From Epiperipatus broadwayi (taxonomy: Eukaryota > Onychophora > Udeonychophora > Euonychophora > Peripatidae), in assembly GCA_028023455.1 (NCBI GenBank), contig JAQFVV010000050.1, positions 374,001 to 438,000 on the forward strand: a stretch of 64,000 nt of DNA. Direction: 5' to 3'. Positions within the stretch are counted from its first letter, which is position 1. Each line of letters opens with the position of its first letter. The notes beneath the pieces were generated by a model. It had not been told where the DNA came from. It worked only from the letters and a program-made list of their open reading frames with translations, and searched no databases. Shown here one piece after another: positions 34,619 to 46,805 of this stretch. A program made the translations under genes and the position numbers.

Positions 34619-34869
34619 TTGACTATATTTGTTAAGTTGTAATTATTTATTAAGCGCCTTGAAATTTATAATAGTCAAGCAATATCTTTATTTTGCTGAT
34701 AGAGGGACCTCTCAAACATTGCACGAGATAGGGGCTTTTAGTTTTTTTTAGAAATTGATTCAATTCTGGTAGTTTTTTTTTTTCTTTGTTTCAAAAATCT
34801 AGTTACTTATTTTTAAATTTACTTTCCGACTATTGTTCCAAATATATATACATTAAAGATACTAAAGTT

Positions 34870-35260
34870 TTAATTCGGCTGTGAAATTTTGGACTTCATC
34901 TACTTATCATTATTTATGATTGTTAAATATTTGAGAGTATGTTTTATTAAATTAATTAATTACATTTAACTCTCAAAGATGTAAAGAATCATTTTAAACA
35001 AAGTTATAAATAACAATTTCACTTTCTATGGTAATGCCAATTTATTTATTGGCAAAAGATGGCTCTATTTAAAGCATAGTAGATCAATGGTAGCTAGAAG
35101 TTAATAAGGAATGTATAGTAGATATAAAAATACGCTAGATATCTTCATCAACTTATCATTGAAAGTTAAATTTACTTGTTTAATTAGATACTATCAGATA
35201 TTTAGCAATCATAGATAATCATAATGAGTTTAATAAAGACTAAGATTTCATGGCCAGACT
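34870..35260. repeat. Diverged inverted repeat
   Basis: The arms at about 34885-34942 and 35185-35250 are imperfect reverse complements, sharing 'tatttatgattgttaaatat' against 'atatttagcaatcatagata'. There is no coding capacity. Confidence 0.5.
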
Positions 35261-35609
35261 AATACATAAGTAATTGTAAGCAAAGTATTGTTTTCTTTAT
35301 ATGACTGCCCTATAGATTTAGCACTGTTATACATTTAGTACATAATACCAAAAAATCACCACTTGCTTACACAATGATTTTCAAAAGCAAACTGTATAAT
35401 ATAACAGTTCTGAAACCTATCATAACTTAGATGAATCAATAGATTCTAAATAGTAGTACATATTAAATCTGTCAGTAGTTTTTTCTATACATAACTTTGT
35501 TTTGTATTTTCCTGAACGTTTGTGATGATGGTGTTTTAGTTGTATTTATATGTTGGACTATTTCCATTATCTAATATGAGTGTTGAATATCTTTAGAAAA
35601 TTTAACTTT

Positions 35610-35890
35610 ATTTATCATGGCTCAGTTGGTTAGAGCATTATCTTAAATTTCAATACTCAAAAATCTAAGAGTCCAGGTTCGATTCCCATGCTAGTACTGT
35701 CACTGGTCAGGCCAACAACACCTGAAGAAAAGAGGAGAATAATACCTCTCTAAACATTGTGCATATACTAACATGTGCATGATCACTAACAGTTGAATGT
35801 AATTGGAATATTTAAATAAAATTAATTTTTCTATAGACATTCAATACTTAATATTAGATGATAGAAATAATCCAACATATAAATACAAAT
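35610..35890 (+). mobile_element. tRNA-derived SINE, copy 2
   Basis: The A box TGGCTCAGTTGG (35618-35629) and B box GGTTCGATTCC (35676-35686) both match the pol III consensus, the best head in the window. The body matches 10672-10950 through 'catgctagtactgtcac', 'cacctgaagaaaagagg', 'acagttgaatgtaattgg' and 'tattagatgatagaaat'. Confidence 0.85.
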
Positions 35891-36239
35891 AACTCAAATT
35901 TGTTTATTTTGGTTTATGGTTTTTGCCAGTAAAAAGTTTTAGAAGTTTGACTAACGCTCCTGAATTTTTATTTTTGCATCTACTTAGTCTTAACATCTAA
36001 TGGTTACTTTAGCTTACAACAGGTGGCAGCATTGAAGATACTTGATAAAGATTATGTTGTGGAAATGGGATTGAACAGATTATGGTAAAACATAGCATGG
36101 GAATTGGAAAGGGAAGGTAAAGTGGCTAACAGGTTTCTCTGGGCATAGTTGTTGAGAGATTCCTGACTCCATTTAAGGAGAAGTCACAGTGTATCACATC
36201 ACATCACATAGTATATAATAGTTGTAACATGTCTCTTTA

Positions 36240-36740
36240 TTGCTACATACTTTCAAAATTGGAAAAAGGATATAATTCACTTAATTGCAGTATAAATATC
36301 AAGTATAACTTAATGTGTCAAATCTAAATAGAAGTAAATTTTTCTCCCATGAGGTATATAAGTAATAAACTTTTCTACTTTAGCAACAATAAAAAATAAG
36401 ATGGATTCATCTGTTCTTTAAACTTGAGATGTTAGTATAATTTTGTCTGCCAACCATTGTTGAAAATTTAGAGTGGATTAGTTTTATTAGTCTGACTTAA
36501 AATATGACATTAATAATTTTGAATTTACAATCAATGATAAAAAAAAACAACTTGCAAATATATTTTATAGTGCAATGTTTGCACATTCTTCCACAAGGAG
36601 TTATAAGTGGATAGAAACCAGTCCCAAAGTTGTGTGAAAGTCGTGTAGTAAACGTTATCAAAATTGTCAACATGAGCAAGAAAATCAAGTGATGATATTT
36701 CTATAACACTACAGGTATGTTATTCATTAAATGAGACTTA
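36240..36740 (-). repeat. Family F repeat
   Basis: 'ataattcacttaattgcagt' near 36271 matches 1217-1236. The inverted blocks 'cttccacaaggag', 'agtggatagaa' and 'attcattaaatga' match 1045-1290 on the other strand. The copy is rearranged. Confidence 0.5.
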
Positions 36741-36865
36741 AAGTATATAAGCGAGCTAGGGATAATACTTATCCTAATAAATGATTAGCTAAAATTATTA
36801 ATTTGTGCCGAAGTTGTAAGCAGAAAATTTAAAAACCTGTCAATTAAACTGTATACGACATTGCG

Positions 36866-36925
36866 ATCTGGACAATCTGATGAGTACTGGTTCAGCACAG
36901 TATGTGCATTTTGGATATCATTTAT
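36866..36925 (+). ncRNA. Family B hammerhead remnant
   Basis: 'gatctggacaat', CTGATGA (36877-36883) and the hairpin GTACTG/CAGCAC are kept, but GAAA is replaced by AGTA. The motif is inactive by consensus. Confidence 0.4.
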
Positions 36926-36929
36926 TTTT

Positions 36930-37970
36930 TTACGTCTTTGATCATATGATTGAATATGGTGTGATGGGATACAAATTTAAAATATATTTAAATACATATT
37001 ATATGAAGTTAAGTTTAAGTACCTCTAAAACAATTCATGTGGATATAAAAGTAAATTGTAACATGTGCTATATGGATTATTTGAAAAAGTGTATGTTTCA
37101 AATGTATCAGTAGTGTAAAAGATTGGTTTGACTTCGAGTGATGGATGGTTGTGATAGAATTGAGCTATAGCTGAAAGATGTACCGATAAAAACCAAACAA
37201 CGTGCAAATAAATATATACTCTGTTTATTATTCATTGCAGAAGCTAACCCTTTATTGACTAAAAAATAAACGCATAGTCAGTAAATATTTTAGTCTAAAA
37301 TAAAAAAAAAATGTTGAACAATGTACTAAGTTTTGTTTTTATTTAAAATTGAAACTTCAAAAAAGGAATGGGTGGGGGAGACATCAATTAATAAATAGGA
37401 AACAAGCTAAGAAAAGAATAAAAAAATCGATATTTTCTTTATAAAAATACAGTTTTAATTCACAATCAATTATGCATGCACATTTCTCTACATCATCTTT
37501 TCTTCCAAGCTTCTGTTATTAGCTGACTGCAGATCATTTTAAACTGACAGGTTGACTTATTTTTACAAATAAAACAAGAAAGAAATCATTCTCGATTATT
37601 TTAGTTCTTACTTGTAATATATTAGAATGAAATGAAAAGAGTCGTAATTCAAAGTTAATAAATAAAAGTCTAAAAAAGAAACAACAAAAATGATTTAATA
37701 CTTATGTTATAAATCAAGCATTTTTATATAAATATATGGAAAATTAAAGAGATAGTATTGGTGACGAAACAGAGAGAAATGAATGAAGTGAGCTCAAACT
37801 GATATTTATATAGTGTAAAAATCATTATCATCATCATCATCATCAAAAATTTATGACCACAAATGTTGTTGAATAAAAAAAAGTAAATGCCATTTTAGCA
37901 TGGGTTTTATTTGAATATATGATTTTTTCCCTACAATATAGGCTTTTTCAAACCTTCAGACCAGTATAAT
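36930..37970. other. No gene seen
   Basis: AT-rich, with a (ATC)n run at about 37822-37846. Open frames at 36880-37113 and 37025-37207 are on opposite strands without domains. Confidence 0.5.
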
Positions 37971-37973
37971 ATA

Positions 37974-38036
37974 TATAAGGGGGTTGAACTCGGACTTTTA
38001 TGTGACCCTCAACTATCCATGCTACCTCATACTGCT
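37974..38036 (-). repeat. Family B tRNA-like end
   Basis: 'gggggttgaactcggac', 'gaccctcaactatccatgc' and 'tacctcatactgctg' match the outer end of family B at 54005-54060, so the B-box-like sequence is on the minus strand. It is cut by the adjoining family A element. Confidence 0.6.
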
Positions 38037-38039
38037 GGT

Positions 38040-38205
38040 ACACTTGATCCTCACCGATGAAAGCCACAAGTTAGAAACTAGTCTGGGGATAATGGATGAG
38101 TAGGCACTAGATAAGGATTTTATGCACAAACCTTCTTGCATCCATTGATTACTCTGGTTGGCACAGGGTGGCACTACTGTATGGAGAGTTTGCCTCTGTG
38201 TCATT
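38040..38205 (+). mobile_element. Family A fragment
   Basis: Sense copy: 'cctcaccgatgaaagccac', 'ttagaaactagtctgggg', 'gtaggcactagataagg', 'ttcttgcatccattgatta', 'ggcactactgtatggag'. The core reads CCGATGA (U4 lost). The upstream half and left inverted end are missing, where it adjoins family B. Confidence 0.7.
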
Positions 38206-38339
38206 GGTATGTAGTAGGTTGCTCCATTTGATGGATAGATCGCAGAGTTTAAAAGCACACTATTACTGCATTACCATGTAATTTTTAAATATCATGGGAG
38301 TATATTTTTGTTAATTGAACATATATAAAAAATAGCATG

Positions 38340-38480
38340 TGGCTTTATGCTCAGGAGTTGTAAGATGTTTGAGTGCCAGAGTCAGTCATGTGATCTCCTG
38401 ATCTCAAGTCAGATGATGCTCTACAAACTGCACCCAACTACCCAGAGCACTAAAAATATACAAAATATAGGGCAGCAATA
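38340..38480 (+). repeat. Possible SINE-like fragment
   Basis: 'ggctttatgctcaggagttg' and 'cccagagcactaaaaatata' echo the fragment at 32340-32435. The boxes are not clear. Confidence 0.25.
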
Positions 38481-38654
38481 AAGGTTATATGCTAGAAATT
38501 TCCATATTTTTGACATAGTTAATTCTATCATCTCAATATTTAGGTCTTCATTTTAAACTTTAAATTGTACATATTTAACTAAAATGGATTATTTTAAAAT
38601 CATTTCATTATCCATTATTATGGATCCTATTGATAGCTTGAAAGCAGCACCTAA

Positions 38655-38732
38655 CACACACACATATATATAATCTTGTAATTAAATATCAATACATACA
38701 TTAATATACACACATATATATATATATATATA
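38655..38732. repeat. CA/TA microsatellites
   Basis: 'cacacacacatatatata' at about 38655 and a second CA-TA run at 38708-38732 immediately before PLE 2. Confidence 0.85.
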
Positions 38733-39150
38733 ATTGCATCATATATAAATGGATATGTAAATGTGATAGTGTATATATAGGAGAATCAAGATGCATATTG
38801 AAGAAAAGAACCAAAGAAACACTTGCAGTTATTAAAACAAGTTCAAAAAATGAAACAAAATTGTAATGGGAATAATTATGATCATAATAGCTTTTGTGTA
38901 TATGGTTTTAATTTTGACTATAATAATGTGAAAATATTACAAATTGAAACAATAATAAAAGGAAAATAAAAGAAGCTATGTCAATACATAAATGTAAGCA
39001 TGACTAAATAAATAAACAAGTGGCAAGCATTAAAATTAATGAATTGTCAGAAGGCTAGAATTTGAAGGCATGTTTGAAGATACCTTGAAAAAGGATTAGT
39101 GTTAGTTGACAAAGATTACAAAGCTTGTCGAAAGTGCTTCTAGGTGGATA
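38733..39150 (+). pseudogene. Penelope-like element 2: GIY-YIG remnant
   Basis: In frame from about 38735: CIIYKWICKCDSVYIGESRC, then ILKKRTKETLAVIK. This is the GIY-YIG nuclease start (IIY...YIG) with the zinc-ligand-like Cys pair that PLE 1 has partly lost. Downstream blocks (aatgtgaaaatattacaaat, then ggaaaataaaagaagctatg and gttgacaaagatta) parallel 2152-2325 of PLE 1. The RT part is absent, so it is 5'-truncated. Confidence 0.75.
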
Positions 39151-39189
39151 AAAGTTTTTAAAGTTGTACTTTATATATATATGTTACTG

Positions 39190-39855
39190 TATTTATTAAT
39201 ATTTAACTATAAGATTACATATGTAACTTCAAAGAAATACAGATATCGAATAAGAATATCATATATATATATATAAGTTATTAGTGTGTATCACTTAATA
39301 TTTTTTTAAATCTATTATTAAAACATATACATTCATAATATATGAATAGGGATTTATTTATTATTACTTAATAAAGCTTTTGGTAAGTGGCATAGAAAAG
39401 GTGAAAAAGTATGTTGTTAATATGTGAATATATCTGAATTTAAATTCAGAATATAACCAATTTTGTCATTACTACATAAACAAAATAATTATCCTTAGTA
39501 AACTTACTCATTAGAGTTAGTCTTTTTTTTTTTTTATACCTTCGATTGTTTAATTTAAAAAAGATTGTTACCGAAATGGCTGCGAGAAAAAGAGTTAATT
39601 CAATCAAGATGATTAATGTTTCGATGGCCATTTTATCAAAAGAACTCAATTCAATTAGTGATTACAAGAAATACGTATAAAATTTATTGGTTCTTAATTG
39701 CTTTTCATAAAAACGAAATTAGTTTATATCTAAAAATTGTTATAAATGACAGAAAATAATAATAATATAATTTTTTTTATATTAAAGACAAAAAGGAATG
39801 TGTAAAATTGATTTATTTTAGCAGAAACTAAAAATTATTATTCATTTTTTAAATA
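39190..39855. other. No gene seen
   Basis: AT-rich. The minus frame at 39446-39649 encodes one hydrophobic segment but no recognised family. Confidence 0.45.
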
Positions 39856-39859
39856 CATA

Positions 39860-40200
39860 TATATAAACTGTAACAAGAAGGGATCGAAAACGAAATACAT
39901 AATTGGGAGAAGAAACAAGTGTTACTGATGTCATTAAAACAATTAATAGACTAAAGTAGAGCTGGATTTTATACAATGCAAGAAGATGATAATAATAGAT
40001 AAATAGTTAAAGTCTTAATCAGAATCTCAAAAGATTGTAAAAGACCTAGAAAGAGACCACATGTGAGATGGATGAAATAAGAAAGTTTTCTGGCGTGATG
40101 TGGAGAAGAGAGGCTAGAAATCAGGGAAACTGAATTAAACATGGAAACACTTTCATCCTGCAGTGGATGAATAATGGATGAATAATCATCAAAAATAATG
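39860..40200 (+). mobile_element. RTE-like LINE, 3' end fragment
   Basis: Frames across indels match the tail seen at 7690: RAGF then REDDNNR, KVLIRISKDCKRPRKRPHVRW, and a decayed WRREARNQ and WIDN region. Upstream, 'cgaaaacgaaatacataatt' corresponds to the R.RNE.I region. The copy is 5'-truncated and has stops. Confidence 0.7.
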
Positions 40201-40204
40201 AGCA

Positions 40205-41540
40205 TGATAATGCATGTGACAGAGAATATGCTATTTAAAAATATATATGTATATACCAACATGAGCACAAGATTAAAGTGTTTGATAGGTCTAATTCATC
40301 TGCTGAGTGAAAATTGTTTATGAAATGAATGAATGGAGACAAAGTGGACTGAGTTGGGATTGAGATGAAGGATTCACTAATAAAAACAAAAAATACTTGT
40401 GTGTGTATATATATATTAAAAGGAGAGCGGTTGCCTTGACAACAGTGAGAAATATTGATTACTATCTATGTTGGCATGTTTAGGTGTTGACTAGTTTCTA
40501 ATGGATTTATATATATATAGTAATAAATTAAATGTATTAATGCAAAAGCATTATTTAAATATTCTGTATATATTAAAACAAATACAAAAGTTACATTATT
40601 ATATATTATCAGTTATGTTTTAAGAAAACAACACAATTCAAAAACAATAAACTATAAGTGTGTATTAATTAAACAGAGTGCACTACTTGTTAATGTATAA
40701 GAACAAAATCCAAACAAGATAGAGATCTGACACAACATGGAGATCTGACATGCATTCAAACAATACAGAGACATAAAAGATTTGTGGCTTCTAGGATAAG
40801 AAGTAAAATGGAAAATTCCAAGGTAGAGGATCATTTAAGGCCATCATAATAGTTAGAATGCCATGATGAATCCTGACAGTATAATTTTCTGTTTCTAAGA
40901 GTAGCAAGATAAAGCTATGGACTAGCATAGTCAATTTACATCTTCATTATTATTTTTTATGCTTACTTTCTGAGTTTTTTTTTAGCATTTAAATTTTTTA
41001 AACAAGACATATACATCGTTATATTCAAAACCATCAAAAATGGAAATAAAGGAAATCCATTATATTGTTTTTTCATTTAAATTAATAGTGAAGTAATGTG
41101 AGAATGAATAAAACACAGATTTTCCAATTAAAAAAAGGTATTTGATTCTAAAAGAATTTCCATGTGCAGCATCAAAATTTCTTGAAATTAAAATAATAAA
41201 AAAACTACAAAAAACAAAAAACTAAGCCAACTCACACACAAGCAATTCTAAAAAATGTCATTAAATAAGATTAATTTTCTCAAATCCATTATGCTTTGGA
41301 TTTATAGGGTATGGAAAGAATTAGATTATATATGTATTTCAACTGTGATTACAGTTTTGTAATATTGCCATATCCTGAAGAATTTTTAACAAAACCCAAT
41401 GAAATAAGTAGATGACCTGATAATAGTAGGAGGAGTGGCATTGAGAAAGATGTGCAACAGTGTGTTTATATATCTTCAAAAGTAAAATTTTAGAGTACTC
41501 TTTTATAATAAGTATTTTATAAATTAAAAAAAAAAAGCTA
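40205..41540. other. No gene seen
   Basis: AT-rich sequence with short TA tracts near 40407 and 40510. 40690-40750 holds a short duplication (agatctgaca). Confidence 0.5.
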
Positions 41541-41544
41541 AGAG

Positions 41545-42560
41545 AGTAAAAGTAAATGGAGATAATTTAATTCATCTAAATTTTTCAGATGATGCAATTA
41601 TTTTTGCAAATAATGCTACAGAAAATGTTGCAAAAATTATCACAAGAAAATATGAACGTATGATTAAAAATAAATGCTATAGAGATAAAAATAATATTCA
41701 AAGTATTTTCTCAAAAGATAAAAATAAAGATTAATAATCATGAATTAGAAATCAATGATCATTAATATTTTGGTAAAATAATAATACCATATAATAAGCA
41801 TTTATTTATATAGCACGATGTTTATAATTGTAAATACATTAAATATTAAATTGTCCATTCACTTTACTACTGTTACACAATGATTTATTTACCACCCTTT
41901 TTTACAGTTTACAGTTTTGATTGCCTCAGCAATCTTCTTCAGAACTTTATATCTCCTAGCCTCAACTCTAAATTCAAATTTTCATACTTCTTATTATACT
42001 TCTTGAAGAAGAATAAAATAATAATACAGATGAAAACAAAACATTGAAATTAATTATAGAATTAATCTTGAGTGGATTGCATTTGATATAAATAAATTAG
42101 TATTAAAAAATATATATAATTATGTGATTGAAAAGAAGGGTTTTAAATATATATGGTAAACCTGTTTTTACTTATAGATCTGTGACTTCAATACTTGACA
42201 CACAAAAAATAAAGAGGCTTCACACCACTCAGTAAAGTTGGAAAGAAGATCATTAGGAAGATTTAAAATTAAATGCGTAGGTAATAAAAGCAGACAGATA
42301 CCATATCAATAAAAAATTAAGAGGTTAAAATAAAGCTGGGCTTCATTTATTTCTAGGAAAGGATGATAGTAGATGTGTGGTTAAAATTTTAAATTGGATC
42401 CTAAGAAATTGTAAAAGATCTAGAAAAAAGACCATATGTGATATGGATAGATAAAATAAGAAAGTTTGCTATAATATGATACATATAAATCAGATAAACT
42501 AGATTAAATATGGAAAGACTTTCATTCTGAAATAGATCAATGAAGCATGAAAATGACTGT
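41545..42560 (+). mobile_element. RTE-like LINE fragment, interrupted by a 226-bp insertion
   Basis: Plus-strand frames give NGDNLIHLNFSDDAIIFANN (RTE '..LxHLxFADDIVLFA' box with A to S), then LKINAIEIK and EINDHxYFGKIII. After the insertion come EINYRINLEWIAFDINKLV and the C-terminal tail at 42330-42545 (KAGLHLFLGKDDSR, NWILRNCKRSRKKTIC). The catalytic DD pair survives as SDDA, but stops and frame-shifts abound. The insert at 41788-42013 is bounded by a 14-bp duplication. Confidence 0.75.
41788..42013 (-). mobile_element. Family H insertion with 14-bp TSD
   Basis: 'taaaataataatac' lies at 41774-41787 and 42014-42027. Removing the insert and one copy restores continuity of the RTE frame relic. 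The minus strand contains 'gatataaagttctgaagaag', 'gcaatcaaaactgtaaactg' and 'cattgtgtaacagtagtaaa', all shared with 58080-58170 (plus). The sequence could be the 3' end of a retroelement. A conceptual frame RYKVLKKIAEAIKTVNCKKGW is open here but broken in the other copy. Confidence 0.8.
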
Positions 42561-42599
42561 AATGAGAATGAAATATATCAATAATACACGGAGGGAAAA

Positions 42600-43796
42600 C
42601 AGAAAAATGAAATCAAATTAATACATTATGTTTTAATATATATATAAATGATTTTGAGGTTTACACTTGCATTAAAAGCAGCATGACAATAATATCTATC
42701 TTTATAAATGATCCGTAATATTAACTAAGAATGTCTATTTGAAATGAGTGGCATTAGAGGTGGGAATATAGTTGGTTTGGTGCTTATTAAGAACATTTTG
42801 AATAATAGAAACCATGAAATGCTAATATCATGGAAAACAATATTAATTATATATATATGAAATGCAAGAATTTATGATAAATCTTGTTTTTACTCTTTTT
42901 TGTTTAATTTTTATGTGTTTTCTAAATGAAATAAAACGATCTCAACTGACATAAAAAACAAAATTAGAATAACTGTAATTTAATTTCTGATTTCAAAGAG
43001 TAAACTCAAACGCTTAGTTGAAGACTCCCTATGGTAGAATAAACACAGTGTATCATTCATAATAAAAACGTTTTTATTTTGAATAATAAATATGTATATC
43101 ACAATTAATTAATCTTAGTTTTCCTAAAAGACAAAAAACTTTATTGTTAAATATAAAATGTAAAACTATGTATGTTTTCTTTTTTAAAAATAGTACATTT
43201 ATATAAAAATAATTAATACAGATGTGTCTACGACTTGGAGTATCAATCTAGGCTAAGTGAAAAAGCTTAACATTTTCTCACAAGTAGATAATCCTTGGCT
43301 AACTAGGAAAATGAATATTTTGCTAGCTTGAGCTAGAATGTTGAACATAGATGGAAAATCGCTCCACTCTTACTCGTATGTAAACATGAACTAACAATGT
43401 CTTCTCCTTCGTTGTAATGTTAAGAAATATTATCATTAGTAGTGTTACTATAAATAAATTAATCTGAAGTGTATAGTCTTTGAAATGATTCGCCTTCTTC
43501 TGACACCCAAACTTATTATAAAATACAAGGCAATTTATTATAATTTTACAGTCTTGAGCAAGGAACTTAAAAATGAGGGAAGATATAACAATTTATCGCT
43601 AAAACTTAGTTGTAAATTGGAGCATAATATAGTGTTATCTTGATAGTGTAGCTGGTATACACAATTGGGGATATGAGTGGAAATTTACATTGTGCTGAGA
43701 AAGCACAAAATTTGCGACTCCAAAGATTATGTTCAATGCAATAAGAAAACTTTTATGAAGATCTACTGTTTTTTGAAAACTATTGTTATTATAGAT
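42600..43796. other. No gene seen
   Basis: AT-rich. Nothing recognised. Confidence 0.5.
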
Positions 43797-44211
<415 letters not shown>

Positions 44212-44214
44212 ATG

Positions 44215-45190
44215 TAAGTGTATCTATTTCCAAGCTGATATCATAATCAGACATTAACAAGTTTGAGGTCAACTTTCACCTTTATGACTATGCTTTTTAT
44301 TCATCATGAAATAAGTCAGTATTTAAATATCAGGTTTCTGCAGCTTCAGTTGAAGAAAAATAAAATAGTAATTTGATAGTAGGTATTTTCACTTTATTTT
44401 AAAGCCATCTTCAATAAGTATTTAATCAATGAAAACCAATTTAGTATCCAATAATTATTCTGGTTTACAGCAGACTGATTTGAATAGGATGACAAAAATT
44501 TATTTAGAAAGCATTGGAATAAGCTGATCAAATCATGGTACATTGTTTTTGGTAGAAATAACAGTCTGTGTTTCTGACATCTTCACAGGTACTTTGCTGG
44601 ATTTATTAAAAAAAGGTTGATCTGCTTTTATTCTATTCTATGACTCACTTTCAAAATCAATATTACTATTGGTTTCATTGGTGATAAAAAACTCAATAGA
44701 ATTTGGTAGAAAATAGCTCATTAAATAAATGTCTGCATAAACAATAAATGTATTTCATATTCCAATTTTGTAAAATTTCGATGTTTTTCTCCATATGTTC
44801 AAGTGACAAGATGGCTGATGATTAGTTCTTCTCCAAGCATCCTGCACACCATTTCTAGTTAGACACATGTGTTATAAATAATTTATGGTACTAGCCTGCT
44901 TGGACTATGAGTCATTACATAAAATATGACAATGTGTTTTGTATCTTATCTCATAATGAAATAAGACCTAATATTGGATTTGTTTTGAGTTTGGCAAAAA
45001 TGCATTTCAAAGTGTTTATGACAGTAAAGTCATAACTTGGAAAAAAGTTTTCAAATTATGTGCAAGACTTCATGATCACAAAAAAAACCCATTGAAGACA
45101 ATCTATTATGTGACACTTATTAATTTAAAAATGGATTTTAAGAGAAAAAACCCACTTATATTTTCATTCGGATACACAATATAGAGTTTA
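44215..45190. other. No gene seen
   Basis: AT-rich. No family recognised. Confidence 0.5.
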
Positions 45191-45194
45191 AACA

Positions 45195-45655
45195 CTAGAA
45201 ATTCTCCCCATATAGTAGTGCCACCTAGTGCGTGCCATAGTAATCAATAAATGCTAGCTCTCATTGAAAACTAAAGACACTAAAATATATAAATACTGAA
45301 GTAGGTTCAGTTTTGTATGACTATATAAATGAATCGACATAGATTAAAACCATTATTGTGTTTTTATAATTAAGTAAAGAGTTAAAAGATGGTTGGAGGG
45401 TTGCATTAGATTCAAATGTTTAGGTGCAGTGCTTTCAAATCCAAGGGTCTTCACTGATAAAGGCCACAAACTAGAAAGTAGTCTGAAAATACTGGCTGAC
45501 TAAGCACTAGATAGGGATTTTGATACACAAACCTTCTAGTGCCCATTGATTATTATGGCTTGCACTTGGTGATGCAAGTGCATGAAAAGAGTTTCTACTA
45601 TTTTAACAGATTGTGTGTGTAAGCGTAAGAAATGGTGATCATGTGATGTGTTAAT
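45195..45655 (+). mobile_element. Family A element, diverged
   Basis: The left inverted end 'tagtagtgccacctagtgcg' is at 45212. Internal blocks are 'ttgtatgactatataaatga', 'ggttggagggttgcattaga', the hammerhead region 'cttcactgataaaggccac' and 'gtagtctg'. The right end is 'gcccattgattattatggct', then 'gtaagaaatggtgatcatg'. The core reads CTGATAA and the GAAAC site reads GAAAG, so the ribozyme motif is decayed. Confidence 0.7.
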
Positions 45656-45659
45656 GGTT

Positions 45660-46500
45660 TAACATAAAGTTTGAAGATGCCATTAAAAACTTAACATTTT
45701 TATTATTGTTTCTGCACAAATGTAAAATAAGGAAAAAAAATGCCATTAATATATGAAATTTCTATTTTATTATAAATTATAAATCACTATTTCAAATGAA
45801 TTCTAAATGATTTAGAATTAATATGATTGATATTGAAAGCATTTCTTAATTGCCATATTGTTCAAAGCCATATATATGATATATAACATTAAATGATTAT
45901 AAAGATTAAATATACTTACTTTTTAATTGCACTAAATTTTTACTGATCACATGAATTTTAAATTCTTGATAAAACATGAACATATAATTATACTGTTAAC
46001 TTAAATTTACAAACCCACAAACTTTAGGAAAGATTAATCTTTTCCAAAAACATTGGAAAAAATATAACACAACCTGGACCACATGAAGTAACCAGTTCAG
46101 TCAATGGGTACCATGTGAATAGTATTGCATTCTATCAAATGTTTTGGGTAAAGTCTCTTTTTAGGAAAATAGATGGGTTATGATTATATGTAAATGATAT
46201 AATTTTTTTGAGTAATAATAATTAAAAAGGGAAAAGAGTGGCATGAGCTGTAATTTGTAATAGGATATGACTAAAAGAAAACGATTTGAGTATTAGTAGT
46301 CCGATCACACATAAAATTGATTTATTGTTTATACCCTTTTATAACAGATTCATACAATGAAGTCTAGTACTTATTATACTCTCTAAATTTGTTTAACACA
46401 TTAGTAGCATACTTTTTTCTTAAGTATGCAAAAAAGTGCAAAATAGTTGGACTTGCAATAAAGTATGCATTTGTGAAAAAATACAAATATGTATAAATGT
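45660..46500. other. No gene seen
   Basis: AT-rich. Nothing recognised. Confidence 0.5.
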
Positions 46501-46501
46501 T

Positions 46502-46805
46502 TTAACGCTCAGTTTGTTAAAGCATTGCATTAAATTCTGATATTCAAGGATCTAAAATAGGAAGTTTTCCAATTCTAGCATTATTATTGGTCAGGACAGC
46601 AACACCTGAAGAAGAGAGGAAAATAATACCATTGGAAACATTGTGCAATCTATTAACATTGTCTAGTAAGCTGTGTTATCTATTATTAACTTGGGTGTTA
46701 TTACTAACAGTTATTTGTACTTGGAAAAGTTTAAATAAAGTGTAAAATTTTTTAGGGCATTCAACATTTAATGATAGATGATGGAAATAGTTCAACACAT
46801 TATCA
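46502..46805 (+). mobile_element. tRNA-derived SINE, copy 3 (decayed head)
   Basis: 'aacgctcagtttgttaaagc' (A box decayed) and 'aagttttccaattctagca' (B box decayed) precede the shared body: 'aacacctgaagaagagagg', 'aataataccattggaaacattg', 'actaacagttatttgtac' and 'aatgatagatgatggaaatag'. Confidence 0.75.

Noticed and set aside
38022-38258. Minus-strand frame over a family A copy, and similar frames at 8407, 20546 and 31886
   Set aside because: Each overlaps a family A repeat, and the repeated translations (HTVVP...NQSNQWMQEGL) simply reflect the repeat. No copy has a conserved start or full-length frame.
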